Assembly: GCA_949318235.1 (NCBI GenBank)
Contig: OX439129.1
Location: 23,840,987-23,904,986, forward strand
Reading direction: 5' to 3'
Origin: Ecdyonurus torrentis
Lineage: Eukaryota; Arthropoda; Insecta; Ephemeroptera; Heptageniidae
Length of the DNA stretch: 64,000 nt
In this document: one piece after another, positions 46,249 through 58,566 of the stretch
Layout of the letters: the number at the start of each line of letters is the position of its first letter
Numbering within the stretch: the first letter of the stretch is position 1
Notes under the pieces: generated by a model
Database searches by the model: none
The model's input: the letters and a program-made list of their open reading frames with translations, nothing else
What the model was told of the DNA's origin: nothing
Position numbers and translations under genes: made by a program

Positions 46249-46250
<2 letters not shown>

Positions 46251-46900
46251 TTCTCCTTTGCAATGTCTTTTTTACTTACGTAATTGGTCAAACAAACTTT
46301 TTTTTATTATTCTTTTCTTTTGAACGTGTATACTATTAGAACAAAAAAAAAAAAAAAAAAAAAAAAGCTTTAAAAAGAAGTTGTAATTTTGCTGGTATAT
46401 CCTAAAACTTTTCAATTGATAAAAATGTTGTTTTTTCCTTTGCTTCTGGCTATACAAGTATGCTTTCATGAAGCCAACACGTTTTTCTGGGGAAAAAATA
46501 TGAGCTGGTCTGGATATGCATATTAACGAGTAGCGTAAATCACATGCCTAAGGGTAAATACCAACATCGATTCACTAAATTTTCTATCTCGTTCATTTTA
46601 AACAAACCAAACAAACGACAACTGAATGCTGTATAATGAGTAATGTGATAAAATTATTAATATATAATAATAACAATAATCCAAATTTTAATGTAATTAA
46701 AGTAATTATTTATTAATTAATAATTAGGTATATACAAACGAATTTTAAATTGTAATATTAATTATGTAAACATAACATTTAATTATTATCATTAGCTTTA
46801 TTTAAATTAAAATATCACTTTCAACATTAATATAACATTCTCTCAACATGAAATTTAAAATCACTTTAAGAAAGATTAATATATTGAGATAAACGTATAT

Positions 46901-47251
46901 TTAAAGGAATAGACGAGAAGAAAATATTAGCATTTACATCACAAAATACTTGATGGGACAACAACATAATAACAACATGATAAATAACATTAGTTTGTTT
47001 TAAAACCCAACTGTAGCACCGCAGCAGTGATCAGAAAATTTCAATTTATGCAACATTTTTATACTAGTTTTTGTCTGTTTCTGACGTCAAAAACAGGAAA
47101 TTTCATACGCAAATAGCATACTTTACAGTATTTTTACGCTCTCTTGTGGGTCCACATTTATATTCTGGGAAAAAGGTCTCAGGTTTGGAGATCTCATTTT
47201 GTGTGTATTCGTTAAAAAGCACGTGTTGTTTCAAGTGGTCTATGGCTTTAA
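46901..47251 (+). mobile_element. TTAA-flanked MITE, family 1, copy 3
   Basis: The body is 46905-47247, with TTAA at 46901-46904 and 47248-47251. About 343 bp, with a small insertion near 46960-46985 (ACAACATAATAACAACATGA). Intact TGACGTCA at 47082-47089. It is more diverged from copies 2 and 6 than they are from each other. The open frame 47071-47256 falls inside it. Confidence 0.88.
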
Positions 47252-47456
47252 ATTAGAGAGTTCCTGACGTCCCTGATGAAGTTAATGCATGTACGAGAGC
47301 CAACTAAATATGTAGAGTGATGAGTTAAAGGATCTAACTAAAAATAAGTAAATATATCAATAATAATATTTTGTTTTTTTGTGAGTGTGTAATTGAACAC
47401 CTACGTATTTTTACACGGGATGTTTTTATGAAAATTTTTCTCTCGTAAGTTGCAAC

Positions 47457-47528
47457 GTTAAACCGCAGTTCAATTGTTATTTTGATTGTTGCAACAATAA
47501 AATGACAACTAAAGTTTTTAACTAGAGG
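47457..47528 (+). repeat. Diverged dispersed repeat, copy 1
   Basis: AAGTTGCAACGT, then ATTGTTGCAA, AAAATGACAACT and a terminal TAGAG match 49772-49862 in order, with indels. It lies just downstream of MITE copy 3, while the partner lies just upstream of MITE copy 4. Confidence 0.45.
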
Positions 47529-47720
47529 TTACAGCTTACGTCCCTTTATGAAAGATTTAAGAAAGCCAACCCTTTTAATGGTGACGTATATATTATGGTC
47601 ATATATGGTCGTATATATTTCATGGTGGTGTATATTATTGACGAGAAAAAGTGACTAATTTAATAGTTTCATACTGTGGAAGTACTTTAGTGATATATCG
47701 ATTTGCTAATGAGTTTCTTT

Positions 47721-47845
47721 AGACCACTTGCAATGAAATGTTTTTAATTGTTGCAATATGTAAGTGAAATTTTTTTCCCATAATAAATGCATTAAGAATA
47801 TTTCAAATTATTTTGAATAGTTCATTCATTGCAAGTAGGCCACTT
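47721..47845. mobile_element. Small inverted-repeat element (putative)
   Basis: AGACCACTTGCAATGAAATG at the left is mirrored at the right, where the minus strand reads GGCCTACTTGCAATGAATG. This gives termini of about 17 bp around a 90-bp AT-rich interior. No clear target duplication. Confidence 0.45.
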
Positions 47846-48880
47846 ATCCCTATCAATACGATAGACAAAACGTATATGTCTTGCTCACATAGATCAATAT
47901 TATTTGCTCCATATGCAATAAATTTTATTGCATGAAAATTTAATGGTTTTAAATAGAGATTGCATGTGATTAAATTTATTGCTCGTTAGAACTAGTGCAC
48001 TAAATGAACATTACTGCTGGCTTTTATTTACCAAAACCATCAACTATTCAATTATTATGTCAATTATTTATATAATACTATTGCTTATTATTTATTATTT
48101 CTTTATCAATTATAATATAATAGTATAATATATTTTCTCAACTTAAATCACAAACTCACTACTCACTAGAAATAAACATAATTTATCTCAGTTTTATTTT
48201 CTGAAGAAAAAAAAATTATATTAAATTTCAATAATTTGAACATCTTACTCTTAAATCTTATATTTAAGGCTTATTATATTATAAAATTATGTTACATAAA
48301 ATTAATTTTATATGTATATTATCAATTATTGAAGATTTAAAAACAATGATTTAAATTGTATATGGTTATGTTAGTATATTACTATTGTGGTCAAGGGTTT
48401 GTAAAATGGGGCTGTCATGGCCTCACAATGCCTTAATAAAGTTATTATTATTATTAAAACAGATGTACGTAATTTGTAGATATTATAACCTTTAATGTAC
48501 AACTTGAAGAACAGTGGTCTTGTTGTATGAAATAGTTGTAACTGGAAACAACTTAACATAGCAGTGTTCCACTCTGTTAACTATTTCAAACAACTGGTCT
48601 GCTATTATAATTTAAGGTACATTCAAACATGCATTCATTTGGTCTATTAACTTTGCGCAGAAAATTGTTAAATAGCATCGTTTTTAAAATGAAAATAATT
48701 AATTTGCTGCGCAAAGTGTATCAGTATGTACTAAACTAAGAATGTATATCAAAAAAATCTTTTATCCCAGGACTTACACCCTCGTGCGATGCATTTGAAG
48801 TAGATGTATTTTGCATACAAAAATGTAAATATAAATTTTAGTGTATTGTTTACTTATTGTAGGTTTTTATATGGTTATAC

Positions 48881-48904
48881 TAGAATACTCTAGAATACTC
48901 TAGG
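48881..48904. repeat. Short tandem duplication of TAGAATACTC
   Basis: Two perfect 10-bp units followed by TAGG. It lies immediately left of the large foldback element. Confidence 0.8.
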
Positions 48905-48919
48905 TTATACATTCTATAT

Positions 48920-49578
48920 AATAGGCAACTTTACATAGTCAGCACTTGTTATTGACAAGGGTCATCATTAGTTTTTTCCTAATTTTAGACTGGTATTGGG
49001 CTTACCATGTTAAATTGAGGGCTTAACTTTTTAAATTTATAGCTTCAAAATTGATAAAAACACATTAAATCGCACATCATCATAAAGTAAAAAACATAAC
49101 ACAAAAAGTATTTAGGACGTAAATGAGCCCCAGTGAAAGAAACGGGGTGAAAAAATGCTCAAATTAGACTCCAAATAAGGGCCTGGGTTCCACCAGAAAT
49201 TTCAGTTCCTCAAAGCTAAATTTTTAAAACACGATCAATATGACATTTTATTACCACATTTGAAAGATTGGCAATGAGAAACTGAAATTTCTGGTGGAAC
49301 CCAGACCCTCTTTTGGAGTCGACTTTGAGCACAGTTATCACCTCGTTGCTTTCACTGGTGCTCGTTCACGTCCTAAATATAATTTGAGTTGTATGCTTTT
49401 TACTTTATGATGATATGTGATTTAACAAATTTGAAGCGCAAAATTAAAAATTCAAACCCTCAATTTAACATGGTAAGCCCCATGATACAATAAAAAGCCC
49501 AATAGCAAGCCAAAATTAACATAAAATTAATGATGACCTTTGCTAGTGCCGTGTCCTGATTATGTGAAGTTATCTATT
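48920..49578. mobile_element. Large foldback element, about 290-bp arms
   Basis: The left arm (about 48920-49211) and right arm (about 49276-49578) are inverted copies with moderate divergence, separated by about 64 bases. Matching landmarks include ATAGGCAACTTTACATAGTC against its mirror before 49578, GGGTCATCATTAG / TAATGATGACC, CCATGTTAAATTGAGGG / CCCTCAATTTAACATGG, TTAGGACGTAAATGAGC and its mirror, and GGGTTCCACCAGAAATTTCA / TGAAATTTCTGGTGGAACCC. There is no coding frame. Foldback DNA transposons and long-TIR MITEs look like this. Arm divergence argues that the element is old or has been under gene-conversion-free drift. No clear target duplication is visible; TA is possible. Confidence 0.85.
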
Positions 49579-49771
49579 GTCATGCAAATGGTATATATTA
49601 TTATGTAACTGTTTAACTTGCTTCTGTACTGTGTGTACCACCATGGATGTATTGAACGAGTTAAACTATATACCCATTTCTTGGATGACAATAAACAAAA
49701 CCAAATTAGCTGTAATCCTAAGCAGGTACATACATTGCTTTGTATACTGATTGTAAGAGAAAGAAATGAAT

Positions 49772-49862
49772 AAGTTGCAACGTAACCTTACCTTAATTAA
49801 CTTTATTACATTGTTGCAATAATGAAAATAACAACTTGACTATGGTTTTCGTTAAGTGTAGA
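49772..49862 (+). repeat. Diverged dispersed repeat, copy 2
   Basis: Partner of 47457-47528; shares AAGTTGCAACGT, CATTGTTGCAA and ATAACAACTT in order. Confidence 0.45.
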
Positions 49863-49890
49863 GAACTCTCTCCCTTCTAGAGCACACTAG

Positions 49891-50234
49891 TTAAAGCCAT
49901 AGTCCATATAAAACAACATTGTGCTTTTTAATGAATAAACACGAAATGGGATCTTCAAAACTGATGACAATTTTTACCAGAACGTTAATGTACTGTAGTC
50001 CCACGAGAGAGCATAAAAATACTGTAAAGTATGCAATTTACTTGATTATTTATTTTTTTGAAGTCAGAAACATGCAAAAATTAGTAAAAAATATTGTGCG
50101 GGCTGCATAAATCGAAATTTTGTGATCACTGCTACGGAGCTACAGTTGGGTTTTGAGACGAACTAAAGTTATATATTACGTAAGTCCCATCAAGTGTTTT
50201 GTGCTTATGTTTTTGTTCTGTTATATTCCTTTAA
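49891..50234 (-). mobile_element. TTAA-flanked MITE, family 1, copy 4 (reverse)
   Basis: The body is 49895-50230, with TTAA at 49891-49894 and 50231-50234. Full length in reverse orientation. The TGACGTCA core is mutated here (TGAAGTCAG on the plus strand around 50059). The 63-codon frame 49919-50110 is MITE-internal. Confidence 0.88.
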
Positions 50235-50940
50235 GTAGTAATTTTCCTCTGTGTATATTTATTTACATTTTAACACGTTATTAATCGTGTTCTATGTGTG
50301 TTATACAAAAATGTTATAATATTCAAAATATATAGAGTTGATTTTCACTGGGATAGTCCAACCAAACCAATTAAAAATACATAACTTGTAAAGAACATTT
50401 AAAAAAAAATGTATAAGGAAAATAGTGAGAAACAGAGTCTAATTCATTTAATCGACTTTCTCAAAAGTAATTTGCACGTAAAACTAAAATAAAATAAAAC
50501 TCCATTGGGTTTATGTTTATAGTAATGATTACACGTATACCACGTTACAACTAAAGAAATAAAATTTAACTTTCGTACTTGGAACACCTTCTTTGCATTA
50601 GAGGCAGCTAGTTAAAAATTATAAACTTTTTTTAACTTTATATTATTTCTAATTAAGATAATGCACGTACTTCTTTATATATTTATGAAATAATTTTATA
50701 AGTGTTGTTAGGTAACAAACTTTGGGTTAAAAATGTATTTTTATAATACACAAGAGTCTCACAGAATTTCATACATTTTTTTTTTTTTTTTTACTGTAAA
50801 TAGAATAAAGTTTTGCAATTGAATTTTTATAAAGTAAGAAAAATGATAGAAGTATCATTTAAAAAATTAAAATATTTGAAACATTAAAAGTTCTTATGAA
50901 CTTACAAGATTAAATTTCTTTAATTTACAAATTTGTTTTA

Positions 50941-51248
50941 TATAGACTTTTAGACCGATTGCACTCATATTTAAGAGCCGCCATTTTGCTGGTTAGTAAT
51001 ACATAGGCCAGCATAGGAAAAACGTCATTTTTATTGTTTTAATAGCAAAAGAAGCTTCAAAGCTGAATCAAAGACTTGACTTATTTCTAGCTTCTAATAA
51101 GCTCAAAGAATATGAGAAAAATTCGTTCAGTTGAAATTAGCTCTTTTTATGTGAAAAAATAGGAGAAATGATGTTTCCCCTATGCTGAACAATGCATTAG
51201 ACACCACAAACATGGCGACAAAGCGCAAGGATGTGAAAGGGGTCTATA
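50941..51248. mobile_element. Foldback MITE, diverged arms
   Basis: TATAGAC at the left and GTCTATA at the right bound an imperfect inverted repeat. Left-arm landmarks GCCGCCATTTTG, TAATACAT, CAGCATAGG and CGTCATTT recur in the same order on the minus strand of the right arm (GTCGCCATGTTTG, TAATGCATTG, CAGCATAGGGG, CATCATTT). The total is about 308 bp and the interior is AT-rich. Target duplication may be TA or TATA. No coding capacity. Confidence 0.7.
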
Positions 51249-51411
51249 TCAAAGTATACATACGTTTAAATTACATTATTTTGATTTTAATTATCTTACT
51301 AAATCACTTGTAGTTAACTACTGAAAACATCCCATGCTATTTTAAGGAATATACTAAAACATTATCCGAGATTATATTAGACTTAAACCTTCCTTACAAA
51401 ACGCGTACTTT

Positions 51412-51436
51412 AACCACACTATATAACAGTGTGGTT
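51412..51436. repeat. Perfect 9-bp hairpin
   Basis: AACCACACT, a 7-base loop, then AGTGTGGTT. Flanking TTACAAA/TTTGTAA suggests a longer imperfect stem with an insertion on the left. Possibly a tiny MITE remnant. Confidence 0.6.
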
Positions 51437-51632
51437 TGTAAATTATTATGAGGGAATATCATCTCTATTTCCAAAGAAAGTAATATTTGTATAACACACA
51501 TAGAACACGGAGTGTTTTACTTACGTGTTCAAATGTAAATAAGTATAGTTCACACGATAATCATTGCATTCATTTATTTATTATTTTAATTATAATTCCT
51601 TCCTCATTCAATACACGTAAAAATTTTAATTC

Positions 51633-51947
51633 TTAAAGCCATAAACCACATAAAACAACAAGTGCTTTTTAATGAATAAACACGAAATGGGATCTTCAAA
51701 ACTGATGACAATTTTTACCAGAATGTTAATGTAGTCCCACGATAGAACATGAAAATACTGTTAAGTATGCACTTTGCGTGAGTATTCATGTTTCTGAAAC
51801 ATGCAAAAATTAGTAAAAAAATTGTTGTGCGGGTTGCATAAATTGAAATTTTCTGATGATCACTGCTACGGAGATACAGACTAAAGTAATTTATGTAAGT
51901 CCCATCAAGTTATCAATCTTATGTTTTCTTCTGATCTATTCCTTTAA
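51633..51947 (-). mobile_element. TTAA-flanked MITE, family 1, copy 5 (reverse)
   Basis: The body is 51637-51943, with TTAA at 51633-51636 and 51944-51947. About 307 bp with small internal deletions; the core TGACGTCA is lost (TTCATGTTTCTGAAAC). Confidence 0.87.
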
Positions 51948-52434
51948 TTTTACAATTATTGTTCAATTATATTACAAACTTTTTTCTTTACACACAGTTT
52001 AAATGGTGTTAATCAAAAATGAGAGAAACAAAAAGAAGTGACGAAAGATGATAAAGATTACTAAATTTAATAAAAAGAGAATGGCACTTGATTTATAAAA
52101 ATCCATATATAACAGTAAAAAAAAATTATCTACATTTGCAGATAGAATTTATTGTTACGTTATTGTTATTTCATTCAGAATTTGCAACTCCACAAAACTA
52201 TTCTATTATACATTTTTTGGTATATTTTGTAGAGAAATATAATTTTGCATCATAGTATAATATAGTTGTTGAATTTGAAATGTATTGAAAGAGTTTGCCT
52301 ACAACACGGCCGCAGCATGTGTTAGAAGCAACACATTTCAAAACACTTCAATATGTATATAAAGAGCTGTCTGTTTGCATACCCGCTTTTTCATTCTAAA
52401 AAAAATATATAAATATATATACATGAATGTATGT
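51948..52434. other. AT-rich non-coding stretch
   Basis: No supported feature. Confidence 0.35.
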
Positions 52435-52437
52435 ATG

Positions 52438-52509
<72 letters not shown>
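52435..52509. repeat. (TG)n(TA)n compound microsatellite
   Basis: Short TGTG tract to 52444, then a TA array to 52509. Confidence 0.97.
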
Positions 52510-52512
<3 letters not shown>

Positions 52513-53289
52513 ATGCTGTCTCCCACAACTTTTCCTTTTTTTATTTTATTTTTTTCTCCTCTCATGTTTTATTCTCATATACTCTCCTAAACTCTAAAAT
52601 ATACTTTCAAAATAAAAATTCAATTAAAAATGGTCCCCTTTTCTTTTTTATAAAGAATATATGTATATAAAATTATGTAATTAAAAAAAATTGTGACAGA
52701 TTGTCAATATACTGTGTTTTATATATACTTTTTTATGTATATGAAGAGTGCTAATTTATTTTTATACACAGTAAAGCTTAAGTGGATTATTATGTTACGT
52801 ATCTGTCTTTACTAATATAAAAAAATTTAATCAAAGTGTTAGGTTAATTTTATTACCCATACTACAACAGTTATACAGTAGTTCAAAGTATAATACATAT
52901 CATTATTATAAATATATTCAGATATAGTAATAATTTATATATTTTCTTTCATTTACTTTGGGATAGATTTGTAATAAATCGCATGGGGAATACATTTTAC
53001 GGAGCAAGCTTCTTAGTTGTTAAAAAATTAAAACGCTCATTTTTTTTTATAAAAATGAAATTCATTTAATACGCTTAATAATGTGAGTAATTTTTTTAAA
53101 ATAGTAAATCAATATAATTGCAATATTTATTTTAAATAATAGTATAATAAAATACCTACTCTTTATAAAAAGAACTTTTCTGTCTAATACAGACTTTTAT
53201 AGAGCTTTATTGTATAGATCTGTACAGAATAGCACATTATAAAATATTTTGTAATAACTACTACACGTAATATAAAAATGATTATAATT

Positions 53290-53515
53290 TAGTTGATTAT
53301 TGGATGCAGAGAAAAGCAAGCGAACTTGGAATTGTTTGTAGGTATAGAAGCAGCAAAGACATAGAATGTCATCAACATCACTTCACTGCTTAGTATGGTG
53401 CTTTGGTGCGCACCGATGAGCACCAACTCATTCTCAAGATTTTCTATATTGACTGACTGAATGACTCAAGTGCTCGTTCTTCTGTTTTCCATGAACACAC
53501 TGCGCATACATTTAA
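53290..53515. promoter_or_regulatory. More complex island with nested palindrome, possible regulatory DNA
   Basis: Mixed-composition sequence in AT-rich surroundings. TGGTGCTTTGGTGC is directly followed by GCACCGATGAGCACCA (53396-53425), forming a nested near-palindrome around GGTGCGCACC. No reading frame of note. It could be a regulatory element or old repeat. Confidence 0.2.
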
Positions 53516-54120
53516 ATTCACTTACATTATTGAACTGTCATTTCACTATTTTTTACTCTACAAAACATTTTTTCTTTATATAATATTTATATAAAAACAA
53601 TAGCTTGTTATGAATGTGTAGAAAAAGAAAAAAAATGTAAAAAATATGTTTATTTCAAATATGATACGGTCCAAGAACGTTTGTATATAATACAGTATAT
53701 AAGTTTTTTGAATTGAAAGAAAGCTATACGCCACAATGCTTTAATTATACCATGAAACTAAAAAAAAGAAAAAAAAATGAAAAAAACACTAAAATAAACA
53801 TTCATCAACAACTCAATGAAAATTTCATTGTATATTTTACTTATATTTCATTTAAATTGTAAATTTTTATATGTATTTTATTAACATTATGTTTTGAAAT
53901 AATAAAATAAATGTAAAAAAACAACATTGAAAACATAATAAAAAATAGTTATTAATAAAAATGTACACATATATGTAATTTTTATTATGTCAATAATACC
54001 AACACATTCTATATTTTTTAATTGTATTATATGTAAATTCTGATAAAATATCATTGTTTAAATTACATGTTGCCTTTTTTTTTTTTTTTTTTTTTAAATA
54101 TGAATAGAATAAGTAAACAT

Positions 54121-54134
54121 CCCCCCCCCCCCCC
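54121..54134. repeat. C14 homopolymer
   Basis: A run of 14 C, preceded by a T run at 54075-54095 and followed by T10. Confidence 0.95.
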
Positions 54135-54831
54135 AATTTTTTTTTTAAATTGTACACGGAAAACAAAAATCAACAATTATTGTTTATTTACAATTTCAGA
54201 TTATAATTTTGTTCTGTATTTTAAAATGCATTATTCTTTGTTTGTCATTATATTTCTTGTTTCACGTTAGTGGCATTACTCCACCACTTTAAGTTCACTT
54301 TTTTTTTTATCCCACATGGAAATATGTATATGCATAGAAAGTCAACATTGTTGCTAACAAGATTATAACAAATTCTTCTCTTTTTTTTATTGTTATTATT
54401 TTTTTTTTAATAAAAATTTCATAGATTTTTTTTCAGTTGTAGACTTAAAAATAAGCCAAAGACAACTGAAAAGTTAACAACTTTATAAAGCCATTCTGAC
54501 GTGCGAGTGTGAGGTGGGTGTTGGTATAGTGCTTATAAAAGTTTAGTCAAAAGTGCTTTGCCATCTTTTACCCACTTTACTTTTCTATATGGCATAGCAT
54601 ATATATATAAAATAGTCCCCATATCTTAGAGAGTGTTAAAAGACCTTTTATTAACAAACTCCACTTTCCCTTACAAGCTTAACAGTATACTACTTTTTTT
54701 TTTCTCTTTCACTCAACTTCTGTATACATATTTTAACTTAGTTAGGATCAGGTGTTTAAAGCTAAATGGGAAAACTCTTATGATGATATACATTGTGCGG
54801 TTAACTTATTTTCTATACAATAATTATTATG

Positions 54832-54834
<3 letters not shown>

Positions 54835-54905
<71 letters not shown>
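54835..54905. repeat. (TA)n microsatellite
   Basis: A perfect TA array of about 70 bp. Confidence 0.98.
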
Positions 54906-54910
<5 letters not shown>

Positions 54911-55312
54911 CATGGGTATAAGATAAAAAGCATTATCACTATAATGAAAATTAATAAATTGTATAAAGTGCAAAGCATTAAAACGTTATATATAAATTAA
55001 TTGCATAATAAATCTATAATATAGCATATGTGCATTATAGTATACATACCACTTTGAAGCTTCAAATGTTAATCTATACTATTTTTAAATTGCCACACTG
55101 ATTTATAATTTATTTAATACGTTTAATTCTATTTTTTTTTTTTTTTATTGTTAGTTAACGATTCTTAATTTTATGATATTTTATTTAAAACAGTATACTA
55201 TATTGAATTTTGTATTCTACAAAATATGACGACATTTTTAAATCACCATGTTAAATTAATTATCATCTATTTTAAATCTTTAAGCGCTTCAATTGTCAAT
55301 GTAATTCTCATT

Positions 55313-55314
<2 letters not shown>

Positions 55315-55350
<36 letters not shown>
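55315..55350. repeat. (CT)n microsatellite
   Basis: A CT array ending TTCTCTCCC. Confidence 0.96.
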
Positions 55351-55357
<7 letters not shown>

Positions 55358-56563
55358 CCTTCTAACTAAATTTATATCCAAATCACTCAAGTAATAATAA
55401 TGATAATAATAATCAAATTGTAATCAGTGATAATATAATAAAATACATAAATTTGATTTTTCTTAACACTACATTAAATCATATAATATATTATTGAAAG
55501 AGAGAGAGAGAGAGAAAAAAATGTATGATAGATAAAAATTATAAAATAAAACATCGTCATATTAAAAGTGCTGAAAAGTTTGCTCTAATAATTTGATTCG
55601 ACAGGATTGGCATTTTCAACAAGAAAATCAAATTTTCAATAATCGTATTATGTAAAAATCTAACTCTCAACACATTTTTTAAAAAGCTTTATATTGTGAG
55701 CTTGTCATCTTAAAAATAGAAAGATCGACGTTTTTTTTTTTTTTTTTTTTTTCTTTATTTTTTCATGAATATTATTCATTTTTTTTTAAATTTAAGCACA
55801 CTAAAATAAAATGTGAGTTTCAAAAAAAAAAAACTAAAAAAAAAAAAAAAAAAAAAAGAAAAAGAAAAAAAAATCAAATATTATGATAAAGTTTTATTTT
55901 CACGGTCCGAAAGCACACAATCATTTGCACTATAACCGATTCATCAGAGTGAAAAGTGTTTTAAAACTTTTTTTTATATTTTTTTATTTGCTACATTAAT
56001 TTTTACATTATTATTGTTTTATAAAAAATGTGATTTAGATATAAAATATGGTATATCGTTACTAACATGTAAGAGAAGTATTTTTTAAAAAAAAATTGAT
56101 ATACCATAGAACGTGTTATTGTATTTTGAATTACGAACTTGTTGATTAATTAATGGCTATATTTGTAAATCTTATCTATTATGTAATAGTATTGACTAAT
56201 AAATGCTTTGTATTATTATACAGATTTATAGGAAGTAATAATTTTATTGGTACATAAACACACAATTTGATTGATGATAAAATTTGAAAGGATTTTAATA
56301 GATTAATTCATCTTAAAATACATCGCACATCTATTTAGAAACAATGATTGAAATGTAATTACTTTCCGTTATTGATTTATTGATTTAATAATATTATGCT
56401 TACATTTCAAATTTTTAAACATAATGTTGCTGGAACCATGTTTTACCTGTTAATATTTTGTTGTTCATTTATTGATAGCAACTTTTTTATAGCATCGTAG
56501 CAAGAGGAAGTTTTAAAATTTGAATTACTTATTCAATATTTTGTAATCATCAAGAACTCCAAA

Positions 56564-56566
<3 letters not shown>
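55351..56566. other. AT-rich non-coding stretch with A and T homopolymers
   Basis: A short GA tract lies at 55498-55515, a T run near 55730-55752 and A runs near 55821-55871. No gene. Confidence 0.4.

Positions 56567-56606
<40 letters not shown>
56567..56606. repeat. Poly-T run, 40 bases
   Basis: An uninterrupted T homopolymer. Confidence 0.95.
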
Positions 56607-56609
<3 letters not shown>

Positions 56610-56931
56610 TAATTTATTTTTCAACTCTACGTAACCAACATTTAGTCAAAAACGAAAGTTTTTGTATAGCAAAAAGATGTAAAAATAATAATCTCTCTTC
56701 TTTGAGATTTTCTTTTCTTTTTCTTTTTCTTTTTTTTTTTTCTTCATATTCTTGCCTTTACGATTATCATAAAAAAATGAAGGGTAGATAGAGTTTTTAA
56801 ACCAGCAAAGTGTTTCCATAAGTAAGCTGAAGAATAAAATCTAACAAGTAAAAGTTTTCAAAAAAAAAAAAAAAAAAAAAAAAATCACTTTAGAAACAAA
56901 TGATCTGAAAATTCAGGAAAAAAATATAAAA

Positions 56932-56933
<2 letters not shown>

Positions 56934-56985
<52 letters not shown>
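56934..56985. repeat. (CT)n microsatellite
   Basis: A perfect CT array. Confidence 0.97.
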
Positions 56986-56988
<3 letters not shown>

Positions 56989-57522
56989 GCAGTCGAAGTT
57001 TTATGTTTTTACTGTACAGCTAAGTGAATATACATCGATTAAGTTAATCAAATTCATTTTTTTTAATAAATACAATTAAAAGCATAAAAACAAGAACGTA
57101 TAGAACGTGGTATCACAAAAATAGCACGTTCATTTTTATTACCAACTTAACCTTTTTTTTTTTTTTTTCATTGAATAAAATGGTTTTATATGAGGTTACA
57201 TGTATAGTAATTATAAACACAGTATGATTTTTTTTTTAATTATACTGTGCATACAGGTATTTTTTTCCTGAGTTTAAAATTAGAGATTACACAAAATGTG
57301 ATAAAAATAAGGCACGTTTTTTTTTTGTTGTTTTTTTTTTGTATATAGATAATTTTACTACAGTACTGTTCTCTCTCTCTCTCTCTCTAACGTGTATACA
57401 TATGGTCCACTTTTATTAACGAGTGACGTTACGTTACACATTTCGTTACGCTGATCTAATTTTTTTTTAATCTCACATGCACCAAAAACATAATGGTTCA
57501 TATTAAAATAATCTAACAGCAA

Positions 57523-57529
<7 letters not shown>

Positions 57530-57559
<30 letters not shown>
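57530..57559. repeat. (AT)n short microsatellite
   Basis: A perfect AT array. Confidence 0.96.
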
Positions 57560-57561
<2 letters not shown>

Positions 57562-58322
57562 GATAATAACAAAGATATGGATCTTTTAAAAATAATTTTT
57601 AACAATTTACAATATTAATATCACTTCAAATTTATCAATTTTTTCTAACTTTAATGTTTATTTTTTTATTTATTCTAGTGTGATTTGATTTCCCTTTAAT
57701 TATACAATAATGTATGTATAGTAGGTAACATGTAACGCCTAGAGAGTATTGATTGTATTACTTAAAGTAAATAATGTATTGATTTATTCAACCATACATT
57801 GCAAAGTCAATTTAAAATAAAAACTTTGAAAAAATAACATTAATACTAAAGTTGAAGATTGTGTCAAAAATTCTATATGCCTTACTGAACTTTTTAACAA
57901 AATTATTTAAAAAAAATAAAACTGTTTACTTGCAAACTTAGCCTTATTGTAAGGACTCTTGGTTTTATTGAAATACTCTCTGATTTGTTTTAAATTTTAA
58001 AAAAAGTTTCATTTTTCATTTTACTTTTGCATTTATATTCTCACAATCTTTTTTGAAAAAAATTGATAAAAATTGATAATTTATAAAGTAACCTTTTTTT
58101 CTTTCTTTCTTTTTTCTGTATCATTTTTTCATATTTTATTTTTTCTAAACTTGATAGCATTAATATATAAAAATAACTATCAAAAAGCTTGGTATAACTG
58201 AAAGTAAAAAACAAACAATATTTTTAGCTCTTGGCAAAACCCTTACTTAAAAATATTAAATTAAAACAAGCAGAAAATTTGTTAATCCTACATTCAACAT
58301 TAAAAAAATTAAAAAATAAAGG

Positions 58323-58354
<32 letters not shown>

Positions 58355-58492
58355 GCTGTATTATTAGTATTATTACTGTAGAGGATTTAATTTATATATG
58401 TATATTATAATACTGTATAATATTCAAAATTTTGTGACATACTTTTAATGTTATTCTAATGAAACAACCATACACATGGAGTTTATAAATAT

Positions 58493-58495
<3 letters not shown>
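57560..58495. other. AT-rich non-coding stretch
   Basis: No supported feature apart from an A run near 58331-58354. Confidence 0.4.

Positions 58496-58565
<70 letters not shown>
58496..58565 (+). repeat. Poly-A run, 70 bases
   Basis: The longest homopolymer in the window. The sequence to its left is AT-rich and shows no recognisable retroposon body, so I do not call it a retroposon tail. Confidence 0.96.

Positions 58566-58566
<1 letters not shown>

Noticed and set aside
58496..58565. Poly-A tail of a processed pseudogene or LINE
   Set aside because: No coding remnant, recognisable 3' end or clear target duplication is visible next to it.
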